Assembly: GCA_025929365.1 (NCBI GenBank)
Contig: JAICMG010000006.1
Location: forward strand, 1-45,124
Direction: 5' to 3'
Origin: Frankiaceae bacterium
GTDB lineage: Bacteria; Actinomycetota; Actinomycetes; JAFAQI01
Length of the DNA stretch: 45,124 nt
Shown here: in pieces, positions 19,206-28,751 of the stretch
Layout: the number at the start of each line of letters is the position of its first letter
Position numbering within the stretch: the first letter of the stretch is position 1
Translations under genes and position numbers: made by a program
Notes under the pieces: generated by a model
What the model was told of the DNA's origin: nothing
What the model saw: only the letters and a program-made list of their open reading frames with translations
The model's database searches: none

Positions 19206-20477
19206 TCACCCGAAGATCGCCAGGTGGATGAGCCCGGCACCGAAGCCGAGGACGGCGCCGTGGAGATACAGCAGCCACTCGTCCTCCTTGATCGCCGTCC
19301 GCAGCATCTCCGCGAAGTCCTGCGGTGCCATTGTGCGCATGCGCGCGGCGAGCAGGTTGAAGATCGCCTTGTTCTGCTTCGCCCCGAACTCCGGATCGTT
19401 GAAGGGCGTCATCGTGTAGGCGACCGCTTCGGTGGCGAGCGACTCACGGATCGCGTCGTACTTGTTCGTGCCGACGGCGACCCGGACCAGGCCGGACGCC
19501 CGTCCCAGAGAGTCGTCGACCGCGGGACGAAGCGCGTTCTCGATCAGCTGACGAGTGCGGTCGGCGCGTGGCCCGTGCATCAGATCGTCCCCGATGTTCG
19601 CGATGGTGACGATGTCGTTGGCGATGATGCCGGCGTAGACGTCCGCGACCTCCGGTTGTCGCCGCATGAACAGGCCGTGGAAGCTCATCTTGAGGAACCG
19701 GCGCGGCGCGACCGGCTCGAAGATCATCCAGATCCCGATGAGGTTCGTCGCGTACCCGATCAGTACGCCGCCGATCGGGAGCAGGTACCACGCCTGCGGA
19801 AACGTGTTGGTGGTGAAGGCGAGCGGGACTCCGAGAAGCAGACCGAAGACGAATCCGAAGTTCTGGATGAACGTCAGCTCCTTGCGCCCGACATCGAGGA
19901 AGATCCGGTTGGCCAGCTCCGGCTGCGCCTCGATGCGCCGAATCACCATGAGCTTGATGTCGAGGAGCTGGTCGATGTGCTCGCCGATCTCCTGGGTCAC
20001 CTGGCGCACGACCTGTGGCAGCTGCTGGTCCACCCGGTCGTGGATCGCCTGTCGGGCGCGCGGCGGCAGGTCGCGCCACAGCTGGCCGTGCTCGCGCTCC
20101 AAGATCCGGTCGATCAGGTCGTGCACATCCTGGCGGGAGCTGATGAGGATCTGCTCGGCGATCTTGTCGGGCTCGAGCTGCTCGTAGAACTCACGCGGGC
20201 TGCCGAGCTTCGAGATGCCCTTGTCGACCGCGATGCTGCCCATCTTCGCGGCGCGTGACGGGATGATGCCCTGCCAGCCGAGGCCCGCCTGCATGACGCC
20301 GGGGATCTGCTGGATCTTGCGCGGCAACAGCCCGACGAACGGTGCCAGCGGCCGGAGCCGGATCCCTCGGAAGTGGACCGGGTAGAACAACATCACCACG
20401 CCACTCCAGTTGGTGACGTAGCCGATGATCCCGGTGAACACCGGAATCGTCAGGAGCTTCAGAGTGTGGCCGGACAA
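19206..20477 (-). CDS. DUF445 family membrane protein
   Basis: TGIIGYVTNWSGVVMLFYPVHFRGIRL ... GYATNLIGIWMIFEPVAPRRF duplicated DUF445 motifs. Confidence 0.88.
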   Translation of the reverse strand: MSGHTLKLLTIPVFTGIIGYVTNWSGVVMLFYPVHFRGIRLRPLAPFVGLLPRKIQQIPGVMQAGLGWQGIIPSRAAKMGSIAVDKGISKLGSPREFYEQLEPDKIAEQILISSRQDVHDLIDRILEREHGQLWRDLPPRARQAIHDRVDQQLPQVVRQVTQEIGEHIDQLLDIKLMVIRRIEAQPELANRIFLDVGRKELTFIQNFGFVFGLLLGVPLAFTTNTFPQAWYLLPIGGVLIGYATNLIGIWMIFEPVAPRRFLKMSFHGLFMRRQPEVADVYAGIIANDIVTIANIGDDLMHGPRADRTRQLIENALRPAVDDSLGRASGLVRVAVGTNKYDAIRESLATEAVAYTMTPFNDPEFGAKQNKAIFNLLAARMRTMAPQDFAEMLRTAIKEDEWLLYLHGAVLGFGAGLIHLAIFG

Positions 20478-20536
20478 TGTGGGCCCCGCCTCCCGTTCGC
20501 GCCCCGACGTCCGCCGGTTTCGCTTGTTTTAGCAGA

Positions 20537-21850
20537 ATGTTTGGTGTGACGGACGCTGCCGCAACGCTTCGGGTCGCCGTGATCGGTGCCGGTCCGGCCG
20601 GCATCTACACCGCCGACGCGCTGTGTTCCCAGGCGGATGTCCCGGTCCAAGTCGACATCTATGACCGGCTGCCCGCACCGTTCGGGCTGCTCCGGTACGG
20701 CGTCGCACCGGACCACATCAAGATGAAGAACCTCGCCTCGACGCTGCAGCGCATCCTCGAGCACGAGAACGTCCGGTTCTTCGGAAACGTCAACGTCGGC
20801 AGCGACGTGACGGTTCCTGAGCTGCTGGCCGACTACAACGCGATCGTGTACACGTACGGCTCGTCGGTGGACCGCAAGCTCGGCATCCCCGGCGAGGACC
20901 TGCCTGGAAGCATCGCCGCAACGGCATTCGTGAACTGGTACAGCGGCCACCCCGACTTCGTCGAGCCGTACTCACTCGATGCGACGAGTGCGGTCGTGAT
21001 CGGGCTCGGCAACGTGGCGATCGACGTGGCGCGGGTGATCGTTCGTGACGCCGAGGAGATGGCAACCACCGATGTCCCGGACGACGTGCTGGCGGTGCTG
21101 CGGGCGTCCACGCTGACCGATGTCCACATCGTCGGCCGGCGAGGGCCGGAGCATGCGAAGTTCACGATCAAGGAGCTTCGCGAGATGGGCGAGCTCGCCG
21201 GCGTCGATGTCGTCGTCGACCCGGCCGAGGTCGACCACGTCGAATCGGATGACAAGGACGTCAAGCGCAATCTCGACGTGTTCAAGGAGTGGGCGCACCG
21301 CCCACTCGGGGGCGCAAAGCGCAGGCTCCACCTGCACTTCCACTCGCGACCGGCGGAGATCCTCGGCACGGACCGGGTGGAGGCGTTGCGCTGCGAGCGG
21401 CCGGACGGCTCGACGTACGACATCGAGGCGCAGCTCGTGTTCCGTTCGGTGGGTTACATCGGCACGCCGATGCCGGGTGTTCCCTTCGACGAGACGTCCA
21501 ACGTCATCCCGAATGACGATCACCGCGTCGTCGGCGGTTGCGTAGAGGTCGGCGAGTACACCTGCGGCTGGATCGGCCGTGGGGCAACCGGCGTGATCGG
21601 CACGAACCGAAGCGATGCCAAGGCGGCCGTCACCTCGCTGCTCGCGGACACCGACCGGCTGCTTGCCCGCGCCGTGACGCCGGGCTCGGCACAGGCGCTC
21701 CTCGAGGAGCGCAAGGTGTCGGTGGTCGACCTCACCGGCTGGAACGCGATCGATGCGGCCGAGATCGCGCGCGGTACGGCCCGAGCCAACGCCCGCGTGA
21801 AGCTCGCTCTATGGAAAGAGCTCCTCGAGGCGGCCGCTGCGCAGTCCTAG
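20537..21850 (+). CDS. fprA: FprA-like NADPH-ferredoxin reductase (adrenodoxin reductase family)
   Basis: VAVIGAGPAGIYTADAL; DRLPAPFGLLRYGVAPDH; GLGNVAIDVARVI; CGWIGRGATGVIGTNRSDA. Confidence 0.92.
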   Translation: MFGVTDAAATLRVAVIGAGPAGIYTADALCSQADVPVQVDIYDRLPAPFGLLRYGVAPDHIKMKNLASTLQRILEHENVRFFGNVNVGSDVTVPELLADYNAIVYTYGSSVDRKLGIPGEDLPGSIAATAFVNWYSGHPDFVEPYSLDATSAVVIGLGNVAIDVARVIVRDAEEMATTDVPDDVLAVLRASTLTDVHIVGRRGPEHAKFTIKELREMGELAGVDVVVDPAEVDHVESDDKDVKRNLDVFKEWAHRPLGGAKRRLHLHFHSRPAEILGTDRVEALRCERPDGSTYDIEAQLVFRSVGYIGTPMPGVPFDETSNVIPNDDHRVVGGCVEVGEYTCGWIGRGATGVIGTNRSDAKAAVTSLLADTDRLLARAVTPGSAQALLEERKVSVVDLTGWNAIDAAEIARGTARANARVKLALWKELLEAAAAQS

Positions 21851-21903
21851 CTGAGGCAACCCGCGCGGCGCAGGACTAACTGCCGGGTCGGCAGAGCAAG
21901 ACT

Positions 21904-23400
21904 GTGGCCGTGGAGACGCTGCCGCTGCCGGCGCCCCCGTCGCGGCGCGGCCTGACGCGGCGCGCAGCAATGGCCGTCGCGCGCAAGGTCGAGACCTTCT
22001 TCGGCGGGCCGGCGCGAGCCCGGGTCGTCGTCGTGTTCGGTGGCGTCCTGGCGCTGTCCAGTGCGGACACCGCGACTGTCGGTGCATCGGCTACGCCGTT
22101 GCGACACGCCTTGCACATCTCCAACTCCGACTTGGGACTGCTGGTGGGCGTGAACTGTGTCGTTGCCGCGATCGCGAGTCTGCCGTTCGGCGTGATCGCC
22201 GACCGGCTGCGTCGTACGACGGTCCTCGGCGTCTCGATCCTGCTGTGGGGCGTCTGCATGGTCTGGAGTGCCCTGGTCAACTCCTTCGAGCACCTGCTCC
22301 TCACCCGGCTTGCGCTCGGCGTGGTCACCGCGTCGGCCGGTCCGGTGATCGCGTCGATGCTCGGGGACTGGTTCCCCAGTGGCGAGCGCGGAAAGATCTA
22401 CAGCTATGTGTTGACCGGCGAGCTGCTCGGCGGCGGGATCGGCTTCGCGGTCACCGGCGACGTGTCGGCGCTGTCCTGGCGGCTGTCCTTCCTCCTGCTG
22501 GCGATTCCGGCCTTCGTGCTGGCTCGCATGGTGTTCCGGCTGCCGGAGCCGGTTCGCGGCGGCGGGGGACAGATCGCGCTGGGGGCCACCGAGATTCCGC
22601 GGCAGGCGGTTGCGGTCGAGGAGGTCGTCGACGAAGAAGTGGACGACGCAGCGGACAACGTGGCGCACGACGTGTCGCGCCGGAAGGGGGTCGAGCCCGA
22701 CCGCGAGCAGGTGCTCGACGTCGAGCCCCGCCTGATGGGCTTCTTCCAAGCAACGCGCTACATCATGTCGATCCGGACCAACGTGATCATGATCGTGGCC
22801 AGCGCGCTCGGCTACTTCTACCTGACCGGTGTCCAGACGTTCGGCGCCGAGCTGGTGCACCAGCAGTACGGCATCAACACCGCGCTGGCGAACGCATTGA
22901 TCCTTGTCGTCGGCATCGGCGCCGTGCTCGGCGTGCTCATCGGCGGGCGCCTCGGGGACTCGCTGCTCCATCGGCGGTTCCTCAACGGGCGGGTGTTCGT
23001 CGCCGCGGTCTCCGCCGCGATCGCTGCCGGTGCGTTCATCCCGGCGCTGACCACGCACCACCCGATGCACGCCCTGCCGTATCTCATGCTGGCGGCCTTC
23101 GGGCTGTCCGCGCAGAACCCGCCACTCAACGCGGCTCGACTCGACATCATGCCCGCGCCGCTGTGGGGGCGAGCGGAGGGCATTCGCACCTTCCTGCGAA
23201 CGGCCGCGCAGGCACTCGCCCCGCTGCTGTTCGGCTTCACCTCCGACTATGTCTTCGGGGGTGGCAAGGCAGCGCTGCGTTGGACCTTCCTCGTCATGCT
23301 CGTGCCGTTGGCGTTGTCCGCGCTGTATCTCTTCCGGGCCTTGCGCAGCTACCCGCGCGATGTCGCGACCGCCGCGGTCTTCCACGCCGAGCGGCGATGA
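21904..23400 (+). CDS. MFS transporter
   Basis: Twelve-helix-type hydrophobicity; PFGVIADRLRRTTVLGVS MFS signature; acidic central loop. Confidence 0.9.
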   Translation: MAVETLPLPAPPSRRGLTRRAAMAVARKVETFFGGPARARVVVVFGGVLALSSADTATVGASATPLRHALHISNSDLGLLVGVNCVVAAIASLPFGVIADRLRRTTVLGVSILLWGVCMVWSALVNSFEHLLLTRLALGVVTASAGPVIASMLGDWFPSGERGKIYSYVLTGELLGGGIGFAVTGDVSALSWRLSFLLLAIPAFVLARMVFRLPEPVRGGGGQIALGATEIPRQAVAVEEVVDEEVDDAADNVAHDVSRRKGVEPDREQVLDVEPRLMGFFQATRYIMSIRTNVIMIVASALGYFYLTGVQTFGAELVHQQYGINTALANALILVVGIGAVLGVLIGGRLGDSLLHRRFLNGRVFVAAVSAAIAAGAFIPALTTHHPMHALPYLMLAAFGLSAQNPPLNAARLDIMPAPLWGRAEGIRTFLRTAAQALAPLLFGFTSDYVFGGGKAALRWTFLVMLVPLALSALYLFRALRSYPRDVATAAVFHAERR

Positions 23401-23406
23401 GTCCGG

Positions 23407-25671
23407 CTAAGACGCCCTGACCGTCCGCCCGCAGCCTGCGAGAACGATCGCGACCGGCCCATCGGTGCGCACGTGGAGCAATGCCGCGCAGTCGACGCGG
23501 GCGCGGTGCACATCGATGACGACCCGCGACACGTTGTGCGCGACGACGTTCAGGGCATCGAGCTTCCGCGTCTTCGGTGCCGGTCCCCACGTCTGGCTGA
23601 ACTGCACGAACGGCATTGCCACCTTGGTGCCGCCGGTGAGGACGCCGGCGCCTTCCTTCATGCCCGACGGCTTCGGGTCGCCGACACCGAACGCGAGCGA
23701 GCGGACGTCGATCGTGCCGATCGCACCCGCCTTGCCGACGGCGAGCCCGGACAGCCAGTACGCGTGGTCGGCAACCACGCGCCCGATCCGGTTGTCCTCA
23801 GCCGGGTCGACGACGTAGGTCACGTGTGCCGGGCTGCGATCCACCTGATGGGTGCCCAGCCAGATCGCTCCCGGGCCGTACTGGTCGTTGGTCGCCAGCG
23901 TCAGGTGATCCGAGCCCGTGAAGACGTCCTCGATGTAGCGCAGCCCGTCCGCGGTCATCTGCTGCGTGTTCTGCACTGTCTCGTCGATCGGGACGAGCTC
24001 GTCCGCGGTGGCATTCCACGCCAGCATCGGGACGTTGCGCAGCGAGGGGAGGCCGGACGGTGGGCTCGCCTCGCCCACGACCGAGAAGGCGCGGGCGAAC
24101 AGGTCTGGCCAGCGTTCGGCGAGCCGGTAGGTGCCGAAGCCGCCCATCGAGTAGCCGCTCACGTCCACCCACGACGGGTTGAGCGGGTACATGTGGGCCA
24201 CCGCGTTCCACACCTCGAAGGTGTCCGACTCGGCGATGCCGGCGTACCCGCCGTCGGGGCCTCGACCGCTCGGCGTGATGACGATCGAGCCGACGCCCCT
24301 GCGGGCGAGCTGCTTCTGGTTCGCGCTGGTGGAGTACTGGTTGTAGTTGGCGGACAGCGAGTGCAACAGCAACGTCAGTCCGTAGCCCGTCCTCGGCGCT
24401 GGCCCCTTCGGGACGTACAGCGCATACGGCTGCAGCTGACCCACCAGCCGGCCCTTGCACTTCGCGCCGACACCGACGGGTGGCGCGATTCGCGAGCAGA
24501 CGTCGTTCGGATCCAGGCCCTGACCGAAGGAGTAGTGACTCGCCAGGATTCGGTCGGTCGGGCCCCAGCTCGGGATGTCACTGGTGTCGGTCACGTGATG
24601 AGCGAGCTTGGCGAAGCTGACGTTCGCGAAGAACGGCGACACGTCGCCGAGCGTGAGCTGCACGGCCTGCTGGTGTTCCCGCCACATCGCGGACTGCTCC
24701 ATGCCGCCGGCTGCGGTATCGGCGATCGTCACGGTCGGTTGGTGCACATCCGGCCACGGTTCGGACAGCCGTGGCCCCACGTTGACGATGCCGCTCGGCG
24801 CCGCTCCACCGCCGCCGGGCGTGGTGGCCGTCGCGGAGCCGACCGCGGGCAGCAGATAGGCGTCGTGGTCCTGGTCCCACAGCCCGACGCCGATCTCCGT
24901 TCGCACCGTGGCCTCGCCTGGGTTCCAGGTCCGATGCGGGATCTCGACGGTGAACTGCCTCCGGTGGACGCTCACCGCGACCGTCGGGCGCGGCACCATC
25001 GCCTTGCCGTTCCCCGCCTGGGTCATCGTCGCGACGTGGCCGTGGACCGTGACGAAGTACGCCGCGGGTGAGACCACATCGGCGCCCGCGGGCCACTGCT
25101 GCGGCTGGGCGGAGCTGCCGAGCGCGATGGTGAAGCCGACCAGCGACGGATCGGTGAGGCTGTTGAGCGTCACCCGGAATGCGGTCGCGGCGGGCAGTGG
25201 CTCGGCGCGGAGCTCGACCAGGTCGGCGGCGTTGTCGGCGTACTTGCGCGCCGTCGGATAGGTGAAGGTGCCGGCAGTCGGTGAGAACAGGAAGTCACCT
25301 GTCGAGTAGGGGGTGTTCGGATCCGGCGTACCGAGGGCGCCGTGATCGTCGTACAGGAAGTCCTGGTACATCCATTCGCCGTCGCGGTAGGCCTGCGTGC
25401 CCGACACCAGGGTCGGACGCGCTTTCCAGATCCCCTTGTTCTGCAGCTGCGGCGCGACGGCCGGCTTCGCATACAGGATCGACGGCCCCGGCCGATGCCC
25501 GCTCGTCACGTGCGGGAGCGAGTCGCGGACGGGCCGCTCGGTTGCGCGGGCCGGAGCTTGCCGCACTGTTGCACTGGTTGCGAGGGTGGCCGTGCCCGCC
25601 CCTGTGGCAACGAGGGCCAGCGAAACGACCGCAGTGATGAGGCGCCGATGCATGCGTGCGATCTTCGACAC
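23407..25671 (-). CDS. Secreted alpha/beta hydrolase (PHB-depolymerase/esterase-like) with N-terminal beta-rich DOMON/glucodextranase-C-like region
   Basis: Signal peptide; DFLYDDHGALGTPDPN..FLFSPTAGTFTYPTARKYADNAADLVELR; VDVSGYSMGGFGTYRLA nucleophile elbow; WNATADELV and GSDHLTLA as putative Asp/His. Confidence 0.78.
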   Translation of the reverse strand: MSKIARMHRRLITAVVSLALVATGAGTATLATSATVRQAPARATERPVRDSLPHVTSGHRPGPSILYAKPAVAPQLQNKGIWKARPTLVSGTQAYRDGEWMYQDFLYDDHGALGTPDPNTPYSTGDFLFSPTAGTFTYPTARKYADNAADLVELRAEPLPAATAFRVTLNSLTDPSLVGFTIALGSSAQPQQWPAGADVVSPAAYFVTVHGHVATMTQAGNGKAMVPRPTVAVSVHRRQFTVEIPHRTWNPGEATVRTEIGVGLWDQDHDAYLLPAVGSATATTPGGGGAAPSGIVNVGPRLSEPWPDVHQPTVTIADTAAGGMEQSAMWREHQQAVQLTLGDVSPFFANVSFAKLAHHVTDTSDIPSWGPTDRILASHYSFGQGLDPNDVCSRIAPPVGVGAKCKGRLVGQLQPYALYVPKGPAPRTGYGLTLLLHSLSANYNQYSTSANQKQLARRGVGSIVITPSGRGPDGGYAGIAESDTFEVWNAVAHMYPLNPSWVDVSGYSMGGFGTYRLAERWPDLFARAFSVVGEASPPSGLPSLRNVPMLAWNATADELVPIDETVQNTQQMTADGLRYIEDVFTGSDHLTLATNDQYGPGAIWLGTHQVDRSPAHVTYVVDPAEDNRIGRVVADHAYWLSGLAVGKAGAIGTIDVRSLAFGVGDPKPSGMKEGAGVLTGGTKVAMPFVQFSQTWGPAPKTRKLDALNVVAHNVSRVVIDVHRARVDCAALLHVRTDGPVAIVLAGCGRTVRAS

Positions 25672-25714
25672 CAGGGCCCTCGGCCCTCCTCGGCGCAGTA
25701 CGGCTCGAGCCCTG

Positions 25715-26626
25715 CTAGATCGTGACGGCCTGGACCTCCGCGGTCACCTGTTGCTGCAGGGCGTGCACGTTCGGTGAGGAGTCCAGAAGGGCGACGCCGA
25801 ATGTCGCCGCGGCCGCGGACAGCGCAACCCCGATCGCGGTGTGGGATCCGAGGTCGAGGTGCTCGTGCAGCGCCAGCACCGCGAGTAGTGAGGCGATAGT
25901 GGGCTCACCGATGTCGATCACGGGCAGAGACACCGACAGCGGCGCGATCCGAAACGCGGTCTGCGACAGCAGGAGACCCGCGACCGCGAAGACGGCGAGG
26001 ATGTAGGGCTGGGAGTGGGCGAGGGCGCGCAGATGATCGTGCTGGAACTGCCGGCTGACGACCTTGGTCATCACCGACAACATGCCGAAGCACCCACTCG
26101 ACGCGAGCGCCAGCCCGCTTGCCCGGATCATCGGACGTGAGGCGAACGTCTCCGAGACGAGCACCACCAGAATCACGCCTGCGCCCACCACGATGCTGAT
26201 GGCTGCCGTCGCGAAGGTCGTGATGTGCGCGTTGTCGCCCGACGGGTTGCCGACGACGAGGAAGGCGGTGATGCCGCCGGCGACGAAGACGGCGCCGGTC
26301 CACTCGCGGGCGTGAAGCCGGGCCCCGGCATACCAGGCGGCCAACGGCAGGGCAAAGAGAAGCTCGGTGACGATGAGAGGTTGAACGAGGACGACCGGCG
26401 CCAGGAACAAGCCGACCGCTTGCAGGCCGAACCCGCCGACGGAGGTGGCGAGTCCGATCAGCCAGCGGCGGTCGCGGACGAGCCGGACGAGGAGTTTGTG
26501 GCTGACTTCCGAGGGCGCCTCGGCGCGGCGAGCTGCCCGCATCTGCTCGACATTCGCGATCGCGAAGGTGACCGCCGCGCCGAGGGCGCACGGCACCGCG
26601 ACTGCGACGCTCGCCGTACTTGCCAT
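25715..26626 (-). CDS. DMT (EamA-like) family transporter
   Basis: About ten hydrophobic segments with EamA-like duplicated pattern (VSLPVIDIGEPTIASLLAVLALHEHL). Confidence 0.8.
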   Translation of the reverse strand: MASTASVAVAVPCALGAAVTFAIANVEQMRAARRAEAPSEVSHKLLVRLVRDRRWLIGLATSVGGFGLQAVGLFLAPVVLVQPLIVTELLFALPLAAWYAGARLHAREWTGAVFVAGGITAFLVVGNPSGDNAHITTFATAAISIVVGAGVILVVLVSETFASRPMIRASGLALASSGCFGMLSVMTKVVSRQFQHDHLRALAHSQPYILAVFAVAGLLLSQTAFRIAPLSVSLPVIDIGEPTIASLLAVLALHEHLDLGSHTAIGVALSAAAATFGVALLDSSPNVHALQQQVTAEVQAVTI

Positions 26627-26658
26627 GTCCTCCCGATCTTAGGGAGAACCTCCCGCGA

Positions 26659-27462
26659 TCAGTCTGAGGTAAACCGCTCCCGGGCCTTGTCGAACTCGCC
26701 GGACTGCACCAGGCCGTGCACGGCGATCCGGTCGATGTGCCGTTGCGCCGTGCGATCGACGTCGGCGTACATGTCGATCGCGAGCTTCGTGACGCCCAGC
26801 ACGTCGGGCGAGATCGCGGTCAGCCGGCGGCAGAAGGCGTATACCTCGTCGAGGAAGGTCTCGGCGGGGAACACGTCGTGCACCAGGCCGATCGCCAGGG
26901 CGCGGTCGGCGTTGACCCGCATTCCCGCCATCGCGATGTACTTCGCCCAGGACGGTCCGACGATCCGGGTCAGCCGGCTGGTGCCGCCGCTGCCGGCCAT
27001 CACGCCGATGTTGACCTCGGGGAGGCCGAACTCGGCGTGCGGCGTGCAGAAGCGGAAGTCGCACGAGACCGCCATCTCGACACCCGCGCCGAGCGAGATG
27101 CCCTGCGCGGCGATGATCACCGGCTTCTCGATCGCCTCGATCTCGTCGTAGAGGAGGTGGTGGCTTCGGTAGTTGCGGCGGAAGTTCCAGCCGGGGTGCG
27201 CCGCCTCGGTCTGCGGGTTGCCAGGACTCGAGCCCACCTGTGTGCCGAGATCCATGCCGGCGGTGAAGTACTTCCCGGTGCCGGTGATGACAAGACAGCG
27301 AAGGTCATCACGTAACGAAAGGCGGTTGAGTGCTTCCCAAAGCGCGGCCGTCATCTCGGGAGTGATCGCGTTGAGCTTCTCCTCACGCCTGAACGTGACG
27401 GTGAGGATCCCGTCGTGCTCGGTGATGGGCGCGTGCTCGCTGGGCCCGGCTTCCTTTCCCAC
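26659..27462 (-). CDS. Enoyl-CoA hydratase/isomerase family protein
   Basis: YFTAGMDLG; IAAQGISLGAGVEMAVSCDFRFC; PEVNIGVMAGSGGTSRLTRIVG. Confidence 0.93.
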   Translation of the reverse strand: MGKEAGPSEHAPITEHDGILTVTFRREEKLNAITPEMTAALWEALNRLSLRDDLRCLVITGTGKYFTAGMDLGTQVGSSPGNPQTEAAHPGWNFRRNYRSHHLLYDEIEAIEKPVIIAAQGISLGAGVEMAVSCDFRFCTPHAEFGLPEVNIGVMAGSGGTSRLTRIVGPSWAKYIAMAGMRVNADRALAIGLVHDVFPAETFLDEVYAFCRRLTAISPDVLGVTKLAIDMYADVDRTAQRHIDRIAVHGLVQSGEFDKARERFTSD

Positions 27463-27468
27463 AGCGGT

Positions 27469-28071
27469 TCAGCCTCCCACGGGGTGGAGCATCTTCATCG
27501 CGAGGGTGGCGAGCGAGTCGACCATCGCGCTGCGGTCGATGTCGATGTCCCAGGTCCGCATCTGGTGCGCGGTCCGTTCCGTCATCGCGATGATCGCGAG
27601 TGCGGCCATTCTCGTGTCGACTCCGGTCACGCCGCCCTCGGCGAAGCGGTCCGACAACACGTGAGCGAACCGGGACGTCAAGACGACGGCACGCTCGCGC
27701 GCCGCTGGGTCGCTCATTCGCGGTGTGTTCACCTCGTCGACGAGTGAGCCCCATCGCTCGGTGATCGACACGAGATCGGCGATCCAGTGGCTCAATGTCG
27801 CCTTGCCCTCGGCGTCGGGGGTCACGGCGCCGAGGTGCGCGGCGGTGTCCAGCACTTCGGTCGCCATCAGGTCGATGAGGGCGTCGAACACCTCTTCCTT
27901 GCTTTCGAAGTAGCGGTAGAAGGTGGCGCGGGAAATCCCTGCCTCCACGCAGATGTCGTCCACCCGACTCGCCGTGTAACCGCGCCGGGTGAAGGCAGCG
28001 AGCGCGCACTCGAGCAGCTGGCGACGGCGGTCAGCGCCCGCGTCACCATTGATGGGCTCAGTGACTGCCAC
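27469..28071 (-). CDS. TetR/AcrR family transcriptional regulator
   Basis: LLECALAAFTRRGYTASRVDDICVEAGISRATFYRYFESKEEVFDAL. Confidence 0.93.
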   Translation of the reverse strand: MAVTEPINGDAGADRRRQLLECALAAFTRRGYTASRVDDICVEAGISRATFYRYFESKEEVFDALIDLMATEVLDTAAHLGAVTPDAEGKATLSHWIADLVSITERWGSLVDEVNTPRMSDPAARERAVVLTSRFAHVLSDRFAEGGVTGVDTRMAALAIIAMTERTAHQMRTWDIDIDRSAMVDSLATLAMKMLHPVGG

Positions 28072-28096
28072 GGCGATTCCTCGCTACGCTGCCGCC

Positions 28097-28738
28097 GTGC
28101 CGGAGCCACCGAAGTGGATGTCGGCGGGACCCGCCGCCGCGCCGCGCGCTGCTCGCGGCAAGGGCGAGGACACGGTTCGGCGCATCCTCGAGGCCGGCCG
28201 GGAGTGCTTCCGAAGCTACGGGTACGCCGCCGCGCGGATCGACGACATCGTGACCATTGCCGGCACGTCGCACGGCGCGTTCTACCTGTACTTCCGCAAC
28301 AAGGAGGACCTGCTGCATCGGCTCGCGGTCGAGTGCGGTGCCCAGCTTCGCGAGCTGGCGGCCGAGCTCGAAGCGCTTCCTCGTCCCCTGCGCGAACCCG
28401 ACCTCGAGGCGTGGGTCGAACGCTTCGTCGCGCTGTACCAGCAGGACGGCCCGGTGATCCGGGTCTGGCTGGACAACCGCGATGCCGACCCATTGATGCA
28501 GGCGCTCGCGAACGACTCGCTGGGGCCGCTGGCCCAGGCGTTGAGCGCCGTCATCGACCCTGCGCTCAATGAACATCTCGACGAGCGCATGGGCGGGCTC
28601 GGCCTGATGGCACTGCTGGAGCGGCTGAGCTCGTATCTCCGCGACGACGTGCCGGTCGAGTTGGCGACCGCAACGGCGGCACGACTGATCTACGCGACCA
28701 CGATGGCGTCCGATCCACGCGCACCTCTGCCGACCTGA
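28097..28738 (+). CDS. TetR/AcrR family transcriptional regulator
   Basis: ILEAGRECFRSYGYAAARIDDIVTIAGTSHGAFYLYFRNKEDLL; start GTG 28097 or ATG 28118. Confidence 0.9.
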   Translation: MPEPPKWMSAGPAAAPRAARGKGEDTVRRILEAGRECFRSYGYAAARIDDIVTIAGTSHGAFYLYFRNKEDLLHRLAVECGAQLRELAAELEALPRPLREPDLEAWVERFVALYQQDGPVIRVWLDNRDADPLMQALANDSLGPLAQALSAVIDPALNEHLDERMGGLGLMALLERLSSYLRDDVPVELATATAARLIYATTMASDPRAPLPT

Positions 28739-28751
28739 GCTCCGCGCCGGC

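Noticed and set aside
21847-23385. 512-aa minus-strand ORF opposite the MFS transporter
   Set aside because: Shadow ORF; composition dominated by R/E/Q/H/D with no recognisable domain
23473-25071. 532-aa plus-strand ORF opposite the secreted hydrolase
   Set aside because: Shadow ORF of a genuine secreted enzyme gene
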